Below the pieces are notes generated by a model that saw only the letters and a list, made by a program, of their open reading frames with translations, did not search any database and was not told where the DNA came from. DNA of 64,000 nucleotides from Bdellovibrio bacteriovorus (GTDB taxonomy: Bacteria; Bdellovibrionota; Bdellovibrionia; Bdellovibrionales; Bdellovibrionaceae), in NCBI RefSeq assembly GCF_001592735.1, contig NZ_LUKE01000001.1:1997184-2061183 (forward strand), in the 5' to 3' direction. The translations under genes and the position numbers were made by a program. Positions 9,859 through 18,146 of the stretch are shown here, one piece after another (position 1 is the stretch's first letter; each line of letters begins with the position of its first letter).

Positions 9859-11283
9859 CTAGGCCCCAAACACTTCAATGTTCGCGAAAAGACAATAAGG
9901 TGTTGTATGACCCACACGGATCACTTGATTTGGCTCGCCCTTACCGCAGAACGGGGACCCGTAGGTTTCACGGGCTTGGCTGACGGCTTTTAAGCTGTTC
10001 CAGAAGGGCACCGTGATGCCGCGATAGTTAGGATTTTTCAAAGTCTTCGTCAATTGACCGTTTTCAATGAGTTTGGCGTACTCGCAACCGAATTGGAATT
10101 TATTGCGGTAGTCGTCAATTGACCAAGATTTATTCGCCATCATAAAGACGCCACGCTCAACAGAAGCGATCATGTCCTCGAGGCGAGATGTGCCTGGCTC
10201 TAAATTGATATTGGCCATGCGATCAATTGGCGCACGATTCCACGAGGAAGAACGCGTGTTCGCCACTCCCGGAAGTTTTAAGCGGGCTTGAGATTCTAAA
10301 CCCCCCAGGCCACGTTCTAACTTTCCTTCGCGGATTAAAAATTCTTTGGTCGCTTTGTTGCCAGAATCATCAAACGCGTAAGAGGCCATCGCATCTTGCA
10401 CCGTCGGATCGAAAGTGACGTTCATAAGTTTTGATCCGTATTGCAAAGTGCCGAAGTCTTGAGGCTTCACGAAACTCCAACCAGCATAGTTGCGCTCATC
10501 ACCTAAAATGCGATCGTATTCGAGTGGATGACCGATGGACTCATGCACTTGCAAAGTCATTTGGTCCGGCGCCAACAACAAATCCATGGTTTCATTTGGG
10601 CAGTTTTCTGAAGTCAAAAGTTCGACGGCTTCTTCAGCCACACGACGGCTGCGCTCTAAAATAGAAACACGATCAAAGATTTCCGCGCCGACTTGGAAAC
10701 AACGGGCTAAGCCCCCATTTTCGGTGCGAGTTTGAAACTCACTGCCTTCGGCCGCCGTGGCTGAAAAGTCAGTACTGACGATGGAAAAGTTTTGTTCCAT
10801 TTCAGAACCGGACGAAGAAATAGAATAGAAATGAGTTTCCACGATCATCGCGGTTGCCTGTCGGCTGACAATTTTATCTGAAACCTTCATGGCTTTATTG
10901 GCATCAACAAAGATGTCTGAAATCTCTTTTGCTGAAAAACTATCTAAAGGCTTGATAACAGGAGATTTATAGCGACCTTGTGACTGGGGTCTTTGCTCTA
11001 GTGTGAAGTTAAACGCTTTTTTGTCCACGGCAGATCTTGCCATCAAAACCGCTCTGTCAGCGGCTTTGCGGATACCGGCGTCAGAAATGTCACTGGTGCC
11101 AGCATAGCCGAAATGACCGTTCACCAAAACTTCCACCATGACACCATCATCGTAAGAGATCTGATTTCGGTCCGGTTTTTCATCGCGGTAAGAGCGAAGC
11201 GTAGTTTTTTCTGTAACGTGGCGTAGACTGATCCAATCAGCGTGGTTTTTCACGGATTGCAGAGTGCGTTGTAGATCCATCAT
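9859..11283 (-). CDS. tldD: TldD metalloprotease catalytic subunit
   Basis: About 474 residues. The zinc-binding HExxxH motif appears as LQVHESIGHPLEYD near residue 250, with a conserved C-terminal part (GCEYAKLIENGQL...NYRGITVPFWNSL). It pairs with the downstream PmbA/TldE subunit. The ATG at 11283 has AGAGAGG upstream at good spacing; a start at 11301 is possible but less supported. No ribosomally made peptide precursor was recognised next to it, so its local substrate is unknown. Confidence 0.93.
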   Translation of the reverse strand: MMDLQRTLQSVKNHADWISLRHVTEKTTLRSYRDEKPDRNQISYDDGVMVEVLVNGHFGYAGTSDISDAGIRKAADRAVLMARSAVDKKAFNFTLEQRPQSQGRYKSPVIKPLDSFSAKEISDIFVDANKAMKVSDKIVSRQATAMIVETHFYSISSSGSEMEQNFSIVSTDFSATAAEGSEFQTRTENGGLARCFQVGAEIFDRVSILERSRRVAEEAVELLTSENCPNETMDLLLAPDQMTLQVHESIGHPLEYDRILGDERNYAGWSFVKPQDFGTLQYGSKLMNVTFDPTVQDAMASYAFDDSGNKATKEFLIREGKLERGLGGLESQARLKLPGVANTRSSSWNRAPIDRMANINLEPGTSRLEDMIASVERGVFMMANKSWSIDDYRNKFQFGCEYAKLIENGQLTKTLKNPNYRGITVPFWNSLKAVSQARETYGSPFCGKGEPNQVIRVGHTTPYCLFANIEVFGA

Positions 11284-11441
11284 TCGGAAAACCTCTCTCA
11301 AAAAATGAGCAATAGGTGCTTTGTACTGGTGACAAAATAACTTGGCAAGGCCTTTGCTTTAACAGATTTGCAGGGAAAAGTGGGGACGATTTGGCGCCTC
11401 TGCTTAGAGCTTCGGCTTGGCCGAAGTAGGACGGGGATTTT

Positions 11442-11684
11442 ATGAGAGTATTTTTAGCAGCTTTAGCCACCATAGCAATTGCACTTTTTACACAATTTAA
11501 CATCGCCCAAGCGATGACGATGGATGAAACTCCGGCGTGCTTTGTTGCGAGTGAAGGAATTTATCGCGGATCATGGGTGAAGCACCGCATTTATGTGAAC
11601 GAGGACGTGGTTTTTGGCGCCAATGATCTTGGTTCCATCCTAAATCAGCTAGAAAACTTGCGCGGACAGGGGACTTGCCGCTAA
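11442..11684 (+). CDS. Small secreted protein of unknown function
   Basis: 80 residues with a signal peptide (MRVFLAALATIAIALF, cleavage after about AQA) and a short mature part with two cysteines that could form one disulfide (ACFVASEG near the start, GQGTCR at the end). The ATG is preceded by AGGACGGGG. A short hairpin (CTTCGGC/GCCGAAG, 11410-11426) lies in the presumed leader. No family recognised. The downstream ligase gene follows after 10 nt, so the two may be co-transcribed. Confidence 0.6.
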   Translation: MRVFLAALATIAIALFTQFNIAQAMTMDETPACFVASEGIYRGSWVKHRIYVNEDVVFGANDLGSILNQLENLRGQGTCR

Positions 11685-11694
11685 AGTCTGCCTG

Positions 11695-12918
11695 TTGAAC
11701 AGAGCAGAATACCTTTCCCATCATTGGACTTCTTATCCCGCCATGCCTTCCGAAGTGAAAGTGGCGGGAAGGATATATAAGATCGAACGCGAAGAAGGTT
11801 TAAAACTTCAACTTATTCGCGATGAAAAGATCCACAAAGTTTCGTTTCAAATAGCACCGCCACATTCTGAACATCTGATTGAAGGTGATTTGGTCGCAGT
11901 GACTTCAGCTGAAGAAATAGTTTTACTCTCACCGCAATTAACGGCGCTGCCGTTAAGACATTTCGATAAAGTTTTTTTGCAAGAATGGTCAGCTTATTTA
12001 AATCAAATTCGCGAGTTCTTTAAAAAGAAAGAATTCGTGGAGGTGAAAACTCCAAGTCTGGTGCGTTGCCCGGGAACTGAGCCGAGCTTAGATGTGTTTA
12101 CGACTTTGTTAGTTCAAGGTTCAAGACAGGAGCGCCTTTACCTCCCGACCAGTCCGGAACTGCATTTAAAAAAAGCCTTAGCCTTGGGCGGAGAGAAAAT
12201 TTTTGAACTGGCCCCCTGTTTCCGCAATGGGGAAATCACCCAAAGACATCAGCCCGAGTTTTTAATGTTAGAATGGTATCGCGCTTACGAAGCGTTGCCA
12301 GCGATCAAAGATGATGTCGTGGCTCTTATTGGGCATATGGTAAAATTTCTTAATGTTGCAGCACCGGTCTCGGTTCATACTTATAGTGTCGCGGAACTTT
12401 TTAAAATATATTGCGATTTTGATTTCACGCCGCAGACTTCGGCCATTGATCTAAAAAATTTGGCGGATCGTTTAGAAGTCGATGTGCAAAGTGCAGAAAG
12501 CATTGATGATCTGTTTTTCCTGATCTTTATGGAAAAAATTGAATCACAGTTACCACCGGAAGATTTAGTTTTCGTAGAAAAGTATCCACCTTATCAAGCA
12601 GCCTTAGCGCGACTCACTGAAGACGGATGGGGTGATCGGTTTGAAGCTTATTGGAAAGGTTTAGAACTGGCCAATGCCTTTAACGAATTAAACGATCCCT
12701 ACGTTCAGCGCCACCGAGCTCAAGAAGACCTCAATAAGAAAAAAGAAAGTCATCGCGAGCCGGTGTCTTTAGATGAAGAGTTTTTTCGCTGCCTGGAAGC
12801 GGGGATGCCGCCATCAGCGGGGATCGCCTTGGGAGTCGAGCGGCTCTATATGGCTTTAAAAGGCATCTCTGACATCGAGGACTTGCGTCTTTTTCCACAA
12901 TTAAATTTGCGCTGGTAG
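11695..12918 (+). CDS. epmA: EpmA/GenX-like class II lysyl-tRNA synthetase paralogue (EF-P lysine ligase)
   Basis: 407 residues from a TTG start; an ATG at 11743 is an alternative. Class II motif 2 is seen in LAPCFRNGEITQRHQPEF (about 176-193) and motif 3 in AGIALGVERLYMAL (about 373-386). EpmA attaches beta-lysine to elongation factor P and lacks the anticodon-binding domain. Here an extra N-terminal stretch of about 90 residues, strand-rich (VKVAGRIYKIEREEGLKLQL), looks like a shortened OB fold. The protein is thus intermediate between EpmA (about 325 aa) and full LysRS (about 505 aa). No efp or epmB is in the window. Confidence 0.8.
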   Translation: MNRAEYLSHHWTSYPAMPSEVKVAGRIYKIEREEGLKLQLIRDEKIHKVSFQIAPPHSEHLIEGDLVAVTSAEEIVLLSPQLTALPLRHFDKVFLQEWSAYLNQIREFFKKKEFVEVKTPSLVRCPGTEPSLDVFTTLLVQGSRQERLYLPTSPELHLKKALALGGEKIFELAPCFRNGEITQRHQPEFLMLEWYRAYEALPAIKDDVVALIGHMVKFLNVAAPVSVHTYSVAELFKIYCDFDFTPQTSAIDLKNLADRLEVDVQSAESIDDLFFLIFMEKIESQLPPEDLVFVEKYPPYQAALARLTEDGWGDRFEAYWKGLELANAFNELNDPYVQRHRAQEDLNKKKESHREPVSLDEEFFRCLEAGMPPSAGIALGVERLYMALKGISDIEDLRLFPQLNLRW

Positions 12919-12984
12919 TCACATAACTTATAGCGTCACGTGTTTGTGTTGAGACATACTTCGGACCCCGATAGGGTTACGAAC

Positions 12985-14505
12985 ATGAAATGTAAGCATC
13001 CAACAATCATTCAAGGTGGCATGGGTATCGCGGTTTCTAACTGGAACCTGGCAAAAACCGTTTCCATGACGGGGCAACTGGGCGTGATTTCTGGAACAGC
13101 TATCAATTCTGTTTTAGTTCGACGTTTGCAAGACGGAGATCTTGAAGGTCATGTTCGTCGCGCAATGCGTGCATTTCCATCGCAAACTATCGCCAACAGA
13201 ATCTTAGAGACTTATTTCATCGAAGGCGGCCGCCAAAAAAATCAAACCTATAAAAGATCGCCTTTATATTCTTTAGAGTCGCCGCTGGCGCTACAACAAT
13301 TAACGGTGGTGGCGTGTTTTGTCGAGGTGTGGTTAGCGAAAGAAGGCCACGACGGTGTTGTCGGTTTAAATCTTTTAGAGAAGGTTCAGCTTCCGAACTT
13401 GGCTTGCCTTTATGGTGCGATGCTTGCTGATGTGGATTACGTCATTATGGGGGCGGGTATTCCGCGCGAAATCCCGGGGGCGTTGGATTTATTAAGCGAA
13501 AATAAAACGGCCAGTTTGAAAATTTCAGTCGTAGGTGCTTCTGAAGAATCACTGACCTACTTCCACCCGCACCAAGTGATGGAAGAAACAGAGTTAAAAC
13601 CTTTAAAACGTCCGTTCTTTTTTCCGATTGTCTCTTCAGCCGTACTTGCGGCGAACTTAAAGAAAAAATCCACGGGCCGCGTGGATGGTTTTATCGTCGA
13701 AGGCCCTTTGGCGGGCGGGCACAATGCTCCGCCACGGGGGCCGATGAAGCTGACTGATCAGGGCGAGCCGATTTACGGTGAACGAGATGTCGTTTCTTTA
13801 GAAGACATGAAGGCGTTAGAACTTCCATTTTGGATGGCGGGATATTATGCAACGCCAGAAAAGATGGCCGAAGTCCAAAGCTTGGGTGCTCACGGCATTC
13901 AAGTGGGAACATTGTTTGCGTTTTGTGATGAATCAGGAGTCGCGCTTGAGCATCGTGAACGCGCTATTGCTGATATTTTGAAAAAACAAGCCCCGGACGG
14001 AAGTTGGATTTTTACAGATCCACGTTCTTCACCAACAGGTTTTCCGTTTAAAGCGGCAAAATTAGATTGGACCGTTTCCCAAGAAACTCTTTACGCGCAA
14101 AGAAAACGTATTTGTGATTTAGGTTATCTTCGTCATGCTTATCAAAAAGAAGATGGCAGCGTGGGGCAGCGTTGTCCGGCAGAACCCGTGAAAGACTATG
14201 TTCGTAAAGGCGGCTTAGAAGAAGACACCGTCGGGCGCAAATGTTTATGTAATGCTTTGATGGCCGATATCGGTATGGGACAGATTCAGGCCGGTGGCAT
14301 TGCAGAACTTCCGCTTTTAACTGCAGGTGATGATTTGAATAACGTGGCTCGCATGCTAAAGCCCGGTAAAAAATCTTACGGCGCCAAAGATGTGATTAAC
14401 TATCTTCAGTCGCCGTTAGCCGTAACCGTTAAAATTAACGATGATAATAAGTTTCCGTCACGCCCCCACAACGACCGTGGTGAGCAAAACGCTGAAATTT
14501 TTTAA
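12985..14505 (+). CDS. Nitronate monooxygenase / 2-nitropropane dioxygenase family flavoprotein
   Basis: About 506 residues from the ATG at 12985. The N-terminus TIIQGGMGIAVSNWNLA is the family's FMN-binding start. The TIM-barrel phosphate-binding region is VEGPLAGGHNAPPRG, later IQVGTLFAFCDESG. A C-terminal extension contains paired cysteines (GQRCPAEP, GRKCLCNAL), making it longer than typical nitronate monooxygenases (about 330-380 aa). It resembles the PfaD-like, long branch of the family. The substrate is unknown. The 3' end overlaps the small membrane gene on the other strand. Confidence 0.8.
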   Translation: MKCKHPTIIQGGMGIAVSNWNLAKTVSMTGQLGVISGTAINSVLVRRLQDGDLEGHVRRAMRAFPSQTIANRILETYFIEGGRQKNQTYKRSPLYSLESPLALQQLTVVACFVEVWLAKEGHDGVVGLNLLEKVQLPNLACLYGAMLADVDYVIMGAGIPREIPGALDLLSENKTASLKISVVGASEESLTYFHPHQVMEETELKPLKRPFFFPIVSSAVLAANLKKKSTGRVDGFIVEGPLAGGHNAPPRGPMKLTDQGEPIYGERDVVSLEDMKALELPFWMAGYYATPEKMAEVQSLGAHGIQVGTLFAFCDESGVALEHRERAIADILKKQAPDGSWIFTDPRSSPTGFPFKAAKLDWTVSQETLYAQRKRICDLGYLRHAYQKEDGSVGQRCPAEPVKDYVRKGGLEEDTVGRKCLCNALMADIGMGQIQAGGIAELPLLTAGDDLNNVARMLKPGKKSYGAKDVINYLQSPLAVTVKINDDNKFPSRPHNDRGEQNAEIF

Positions 14506-14728
14506 GCTTCGAAAATTTCCCGTACTTATAAAAAGGACGGTGAAAGTGGTGCGGGAAGATCATCATGATGACGATCTTCCATAACACAAAAGCCCCCGCG
14601 ATATGCCAGAATGGAATGTCCAAATACTGAGCGGGCAGCTGCGAAAGATAAATCGGGGACAAGTAATTCCATAAAAAATAAACTGGAAGCGCCCACACAA
14701 CAGGTCCAATAAGTCTAAATAATCTCAT
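14435..14728 (-). CDS. Small membrane protein, third gene of the DUF2089 operon
   Basis: 97 residues from the ATG at 14728, with AAGGA at 9 nt. Two hydrophobic helices are visible (LIGPVVWALPVYFLWNYL and IAGAFVLWKIVIMMIF), then a basic His-rich tail (HHFHRPFYKYGKF). It starts 12 nt after the beta-helix gene. Its 3' end overlaps the convergent nitronate-monooxygenase gene by 71 bp, so a shorter true coding region cannot be excluded. Confidence 0.5.
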   Translation of the reverse strand: MRLFRLIGPVVWALPVYFLWNYLSPIYLSQLPAQYLDIPFWHIAGAFVLWKIVIMMIFPHHFHRPFYKYGKFSKLKKFQRFAHHGRCGGVTETYYHR

Positions 14729-14740
14729 CTGCAAAGTTCC

Positions 14741-15868
14741 TTATTTGTTTAAACCAAATGCTTTTAAAAAGGCCTCGTTACCGTCGATTTCGATATCTGA
14801 TAGGTGAACGTTTATAATTTTTAAATCTGACAAAGTGACGTTGCTGATCTTGATATCCGTCAGCGAGCAATCGCTGAACATCACTTTAGTAAGGTGACAG
14901 TTATCAAGCTTCATATCGGCAAAGCCTTTCTTTTTTAGAATCCATGTTCCTTCAAAAGAAATGATCACCTCATTAAGTTGCGAATTTATAAATTCGACGT
15001 CTTGAAAGCTGGCGCCTTTGATCACGCAGTCCTTAAGGGTTGATGATACAAAGTGCACGTCGTGAAAGGACACACCATGGGTTTCAAGGCCATCGATGGT
15101 GGATTGTCCCAAGGCCACATCCTTTAAAGAAGTGCCATGTAAAACCGAATCTTTAAACTGGGACTTTCCTTCAAAGTGAACATCATGAATCACGCAGCCA
15201 TTGCACTCAAGATTATCTATCGCACTGCCTTCTTTGATAGCCACGTCGCTTAACTTGCATCCGTGAAAGTGCGTTTCAGACAGGGTCGCGTTTCTCATCT
15301 GCAAGTCACTGATTGAACTGCCAGCGACGCCGAGGTGAGCGATTTCGCTATTTTCGATATCCAGATCGCTGACCTTGCTGGCATCAATGCGGTTGTTGTT
15401 CATTTTAGAATTTTTCAAAGCAACGTCCGAAAAAGACGACACCGTGATCGCATTTTTATTAAATTCAGACTGCGGTCCGCGAGGGGCTTCGAATTTTGAC
15501 ATGGTGATAGAGTTCCCCTCGCCCGTATCTTGGCCGAAGGGACCGCCCATAGCTTCGTGCATTTTTTCGTGGATTTTATCATGAATAAAAGACGCGAAAT
15601 GAGGAGGACCTCCGCGGAACTCGCGCGGTCCATGAGCCCAAGGACCACGGCGACCACGGCGTTTGAAGCGTTCATCGTGATGGTGATCATGACGTTCATG
15701 ACGGTCACCGCGACGATCGCGTTCATCCTCCTCATTTTGTGAGTTGGCTTGGGCCGAGCCCTCAGCTTGGGCCTTCTTCATCAACTCCTCGATAAGGGCG
15801 GTGGCCTGATCATCGGTGAGTGCGCCAGATTTATTCATTTCTAAAACTTTTTTGATTTGTTCGTTCAT
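14741..15868 (-). CDS. Beta-helix (pentapeptide/DUF4097-like) protein with N-terminal SHOCT-like motif
   Basis: About 375 residues. The first 35 (IKKVLEMNKSGALTDDQA) form a short helical SHOCT/YvlB-like motif. A His/Arg-rich hydrophilic linker follows (about 45-90). From about residue 130 to the end there are roughly 20-residue repeats of the type LKDV-x-I-x-G-x-S-F-x-DVHF, which read as a right-handed parallel beta-helix. No signal peptide or membrane segment is seen, so it is probably cytoplasmic. Start ATG and the upstream stop overlap (TGATG), so translation is coupled to the DUF2089 regulator. Confidence 0.65.
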   Translation of the reverse strand: MNEQIKKVLEMNKSGALTDDQATALIEELMKKAQAEGSAQANSQNEEDERDRRGDRHERHDHHHDERFKRRGRRGPWAHGPREFRGGPPHFASFIHDKIHEKMHEAMGGPFGQDTGEGNSITMSKFEAPRGPQSEFNKNAITVSSFSDVALKNSKMNNNRIDASKVSDLDIENSEIAHLGVAGSSISDLQMRNATLSETHFHGCKLSDVAIKEGSAIDNLECNGCVIHDVHFEGKSQFKDSVLHGTSLKDVALGQSTIDGLETHGVSFHDVHFVSSTLKDCVIKGASFQDVEFINSQLNEVIISFEGTWILKKKGFADMKLDNCHLTKVMFSDCSLTDIKISNVTLSDLKIINVHLSDIEIDGNEAFLKAFGLNK

Positions 15869-16269
15869 CACTTTGAGCCTTTCTTGATCTGTTTCATAGC
15901 CTGATCAAAAGTGATCTCGCCTTTTTCAAGACGAGAAAGAACTTCTTCGGTCGCATTTGCCGAAGAAGCGGGTTTAGGTTTTTCTCCCACTTCGCTTTCT
16001 AATCCGACGGCGAGCTTATTTTTTAGCTGGGTCAAACGATTGCGGATGGTGGGATAGCTCAGACCCAAAGCGGGTTCCATGTCGCGGACTCTTCCTTCGC
16101 ACTGAATGAAGATTCGCAAAAAATGTAAGTCTTCCGGTGGCAAGGTCGCGAATTCATTTAACTGAAAAGGGCCTTCCACGCGGATGTTACAGTGACCGCA
16201 AGACAAGACTGTTGGGCTCAAAAAGCCATTGCAAGCGGGGCATAGAATGTTTGAATCGATATTGCTCAT
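15868..16269 (-). CDS. DUF2089 family zinc-ribbon/HTH regulator
   Basis: 133 residues. A four-cysteine zinc ribbon (ILCPACNGFLSPTVLSCGHC) is followed by a sigma-like helix-turn-helix (LPPEDLHFLRIFIQCEGRV...LGLSYPTIRNRLTQL), the DUF2089 arrangement. The C-terminus (LSRLEKGEITFDQAMKQI) repeats the SHOCT/YvlB-like motif also found at the start of the next protein. DUF2089 proteins commonly sit next to YvlB/DUF4097-type envelope-stress genes. There is no ribosome-binding site before the ATG, and the promoter position predicts a leaderless transcript. Confidence 0.8.
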   Translation of the reverse strand: MSNIDSNILCPACNGFLSPTVLSCGHCNIRVEGPFQLNEFATLPPEDLHFLRIFIQCEGRVRDMEPALGLSYPTIRNRLTQLKNKLAVGLESEVGEKPKPASSANATEEVLSRLEKGEITFDQAMKQIKKGSK

Positions 16270-16313
16270 ATTCACATTTATAGCGCTTTTTATTTAAAAT
16301 ATCAATATCGATT
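16254..16313. repeat. 11-bp inverted repeat flanking the DUF2089 promoter
   Basis: AATCGATATTG (16254-16264) and its exact reverse complement CAATATCGATT (16303-16313) are 38 bp apart. One arm lies in the first codons of the DUF2089 gene and the other overlaps the upstream edge of the -35 element. This geometry fits a pair of operator half-sites for autoregulation, which is an inference. Confidence 0.5.
16277..16305 (-). promoter_or_regulatory. Consensus sigma-70 promoter of the DUF2089 operon
   Basis: On the minus strand TTGATA (16300-16305) and TATAAA (16277-16282) are exactly 17 bp apart. The expected start of transcription falls at or one base from the A of the ATG at 16269, so the mRNA is predicted to be leaderless. 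This agrees with the missing ribosome-binding site. Confidence 0.7.
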
Positions 16314-16420
16314 TTAATATATTAAAAATTACATAGAAATACTAAGAATTTTAAGGGGTTATGGAAGGCCCCTTGAAAGTCGGCGCGATTCAAGATTTTC
16401 GGGTAATTAAAAATAAAAAA

Positions 16421-16438
16421 GGCTGCTCACGAGCAGCC
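16421..16438 (-). terminator. Intrinsic terminator of the IHF/HU gene
   Basis: A 7-bp GC-rich stem (GGCTGCT / AGCAGCC, loop CACG). On the minus strand it is followed by TTTTTTATTTTT. It lies 30 bp after the stop of the IHF/HU gene. Confidence 0.85.
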
Positions 16439-16467
16439 TTTAGTTTTCTAAGCTTCTATCAAAAGAC

Positions 16468-16752
16468 TTAGTTTTTGCCTTTATTGATGTCTTCTTTAAG
16501 TTCTTTTCCTACTTTAAAGAAGGGAAGTTTTTTCTCTTCGACATTGATGATTTCACCCGTGCGAGGATTGCGTCCTTTATAGGCGCCATACTGACGATTG
16601 ACGAATGAACCAAAGCCACGAATTTCAATGCGGTCGTCACGCATCAAAGCTTCCACCATAGAATCAAAAATGGTGTTCACCACAGTCTCCGCTTTTACGC
16701 GAGTGATGCCTGCTTTTTCCGAGATCAAATTTATTAAATCCGCTTTCGTCAT
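16468..16752 (-). CDS. IHF/HU family nucleoid protein (IHF-beta-like)
   Basis: 94 residues, the normal size. N-terminal dimerisation helices (MTKADLINLISEKAGITRVK) precede IEIRGFGSFVNRQYGAYKGRNPRTGEIINV, the beta-arm with the Arg-Asn-Pro-Arg-Thr-Gly tip that inserts into the minor groove. The Tyr/Gly-containing arm and C-terminal helix (FKVGKELKEDIN) resemble IHF-beta more than HU, but the distinction is not certain. It bends DNA as a dimer. It is transcribed alone, between its own promoter and terminator. Confidence 0.93.
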   Translation of the reverse strand: MTKADLINLISEKAGITRVKAETVVNTIFDSMVEALMRDDRIEIRGFGSFVNRQYGAYKGRNPRTGEIINVEEKKLPFFKVGKELKEDINKGKN

Positions 16753-16784
16753 GCTGGTTCCTTAAAGTATTGATAACACTCTCG

Positions 16785-16808
16785 ATTATACAGAGCCTGG
16801 GGGCTCTG
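16785..16808 (-). promoter_or_regulatory. -10 element TATAAT and adjacent hairpin upstream of the IHF/HU gene
   Basis: On the minus strand a perfect TATAAT occupies 16785-16790, about 32 bp before the IHF/HU start. Directly upstream lies a 7-bp inverted repeat (CAGAGCC/GGCTCTG, 16791-16808). A TTGATA is found 20 bp from the -10, a suboptimal distance. The hairpin may also end transcripts from the glycosyltransferase gene whose stop is at 16833. Confidence 0.4.
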
Positions 16809-16832
16809 ACTATCAAAATCCCTGGTTTTAAC

Positions 16833-18089
16833 TCATTGCTTCTTATACAAACCGGTATTAATCAGGATTTTACGATAAGCATCAAGGGTTGCCTGGACCA
16901 TTTTGGGCGTATCGAACAGATCAACCACTTTTTGGCGGGCTCTTTCGCCTATTTCGTCCGCCGAAAGAGTGCCGGAAAAAATCTCTACCAGCACATTGGC
17001 CATGGAATCTGAATCGGCAGGTCTTAATAAGAACCCATCACGTCCGTCTTCAATGATATTGGCAATCGGGGACACTTCCGAACCCACAACCACCTTTTTT
17101 TGCGCCATCGCCTCTAAAGTCGAAGGTTCAAAACCCGTCGTGCGCGAGCCCATGTTTACAAAGACATCACCCAGGATGATATAATCTTCGATTTCCTGAG
17201 CCGGAACCGCGCCGGTCATTATCACGCGATTACCTAAGGCGAGGTTTAGAATCTCAAATTCAATATTTTTAAATTTGGGACCATTGCCGACAATCATCAA
17301 ATAGCTATTAGGCTTTTTTAAAGCGACTTTCTCAAAAGCTCTTAAAACCGGCAAAATTTCTGCTACTTCCGTCATGTCTGAAATAGTCACGGCGACGTGA
17401 GCATTTTCGGGAATAGCTAATTTTTTTCTTAGCTCTAAAGACTTTTCTTTCGGAGTTAAGTCCCCCAATTCGATTCCGTAAGGAACCGTGTAGGTGTGAA
17501 AATCAGGGTAAAGATAATAGCGCTCTAAGATAATTCTTTGCTGAGGATTGGTGACAAAGATTCCGTCGGCGGTTGATAGCAAGCGACGATCGCCGCCGTA
17601 ATAAGTCGTTAAAAACTTATAAGCGGTCGCCAGTCCCGTGGAAAGCATGCTTCCTAAGGTGTCTTGTTTCATGGCTAAGATCGCAAAAAGTTGTGACATT
17701 TGTGTCGCTTCCACGTCGTATGCGATCGCCACATTCAGATTTTTTTTTCGTGTGCCAATACGATAGCCTGATTTATCGATGCTATGAACGATATGAAAGG
17801 GCTCTTCTTTATGAAGCTGGGCAAAGCGTTGGCGCACGGCCATTTGGAAGTTTAAATGCGAAAGATTCTTGGCACCTTCGTGTAAGAAAAAAACGCGGAC
17901 ACCATCACGCACCACTTCAGGTTTCTTTAGTAAAGAACTTGCAGCAAGAACCGTAACCTTATGCCCTTCTTTGGCTAAACCTTTAGCAATAGGCCAAAGA
18001 AAGCCATGATCGGTTGCACGACTTAAAATCGGGAACCGATGAGACGTCAGACAGATGTTTAAAGATTCCGGCAAAGCCTTTTTAGCCAT
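16833..18089 (-). CDS. Glycosyltransferase family 4 (GT-B fold)
   Basis: About 418 residues from the ATG at 18089 (MAKKALPESLNICL). The N-terminal domain contains KEGHKVTVLAAS. The C-terminal domain has the GT4 signature: VAVTISDMTEVAEILPVLRAFE, NSYLMIVGNGPKFKNIE, then FVNMGSRTTGFEPSTLEAMAQKKVVV, where Glu in FEPSTLEAMA is the E-x7-E nucleotide-sugar motif. It probably builds envelope or exported polysaccharide. Last gene of the gdhA-pyrD-Nudix-GT-GT operon. Confidence 0.85.
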   Translation of the reverse strand: MAKKALPESLNICLTSHRFPILSRATDHGFLWPIAKGLAKEGHKVTVLAASSLLKKPEVVRDGVRVFFLHEGAKNLSHLNFQMAVRQRFAQLHKEEPFHIVHSIDKSGYRIGTRKKNLNVAIAYDVEATQMSQLFAILAMKQDTLGSMLSTGLATAYKFLTTYYGGDRRLLSTADGIFVTNPQQRIILERYYLYPDFHTYTVPYGIELGDLTPKEKSLELRKKLAIPENAHVAVTISDMTEVAEILPVLRAFEKVALKKPNSYLMIVGNGPKFKNIEFEILNLALGNRVIMTGAVPAQEIEDYIILGDVFVNMGSRTTGFEPSTLEAMAQKKVVVGSEVSPIANIIEDGRDGFLLRPADSDSMANVLVEIFSGTLSADEIGERARQKVVDLFDTPKMVQATLDAYRKILINTGLYKKQ

Positions 18090-18146
18090 ACTAATCCAGT
18101 TCCGCGGGCCGAGCCCGCCGCACCTCTTACGGCGCAAGCCGCCAAT

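Noticed and set aside
14435-14505. Frameshift or sequencing error at the overlap of two convergent genes
   Set aside because: Both frames stay plausible to their ends, so a true overlap is as likely; no evidence for an error.
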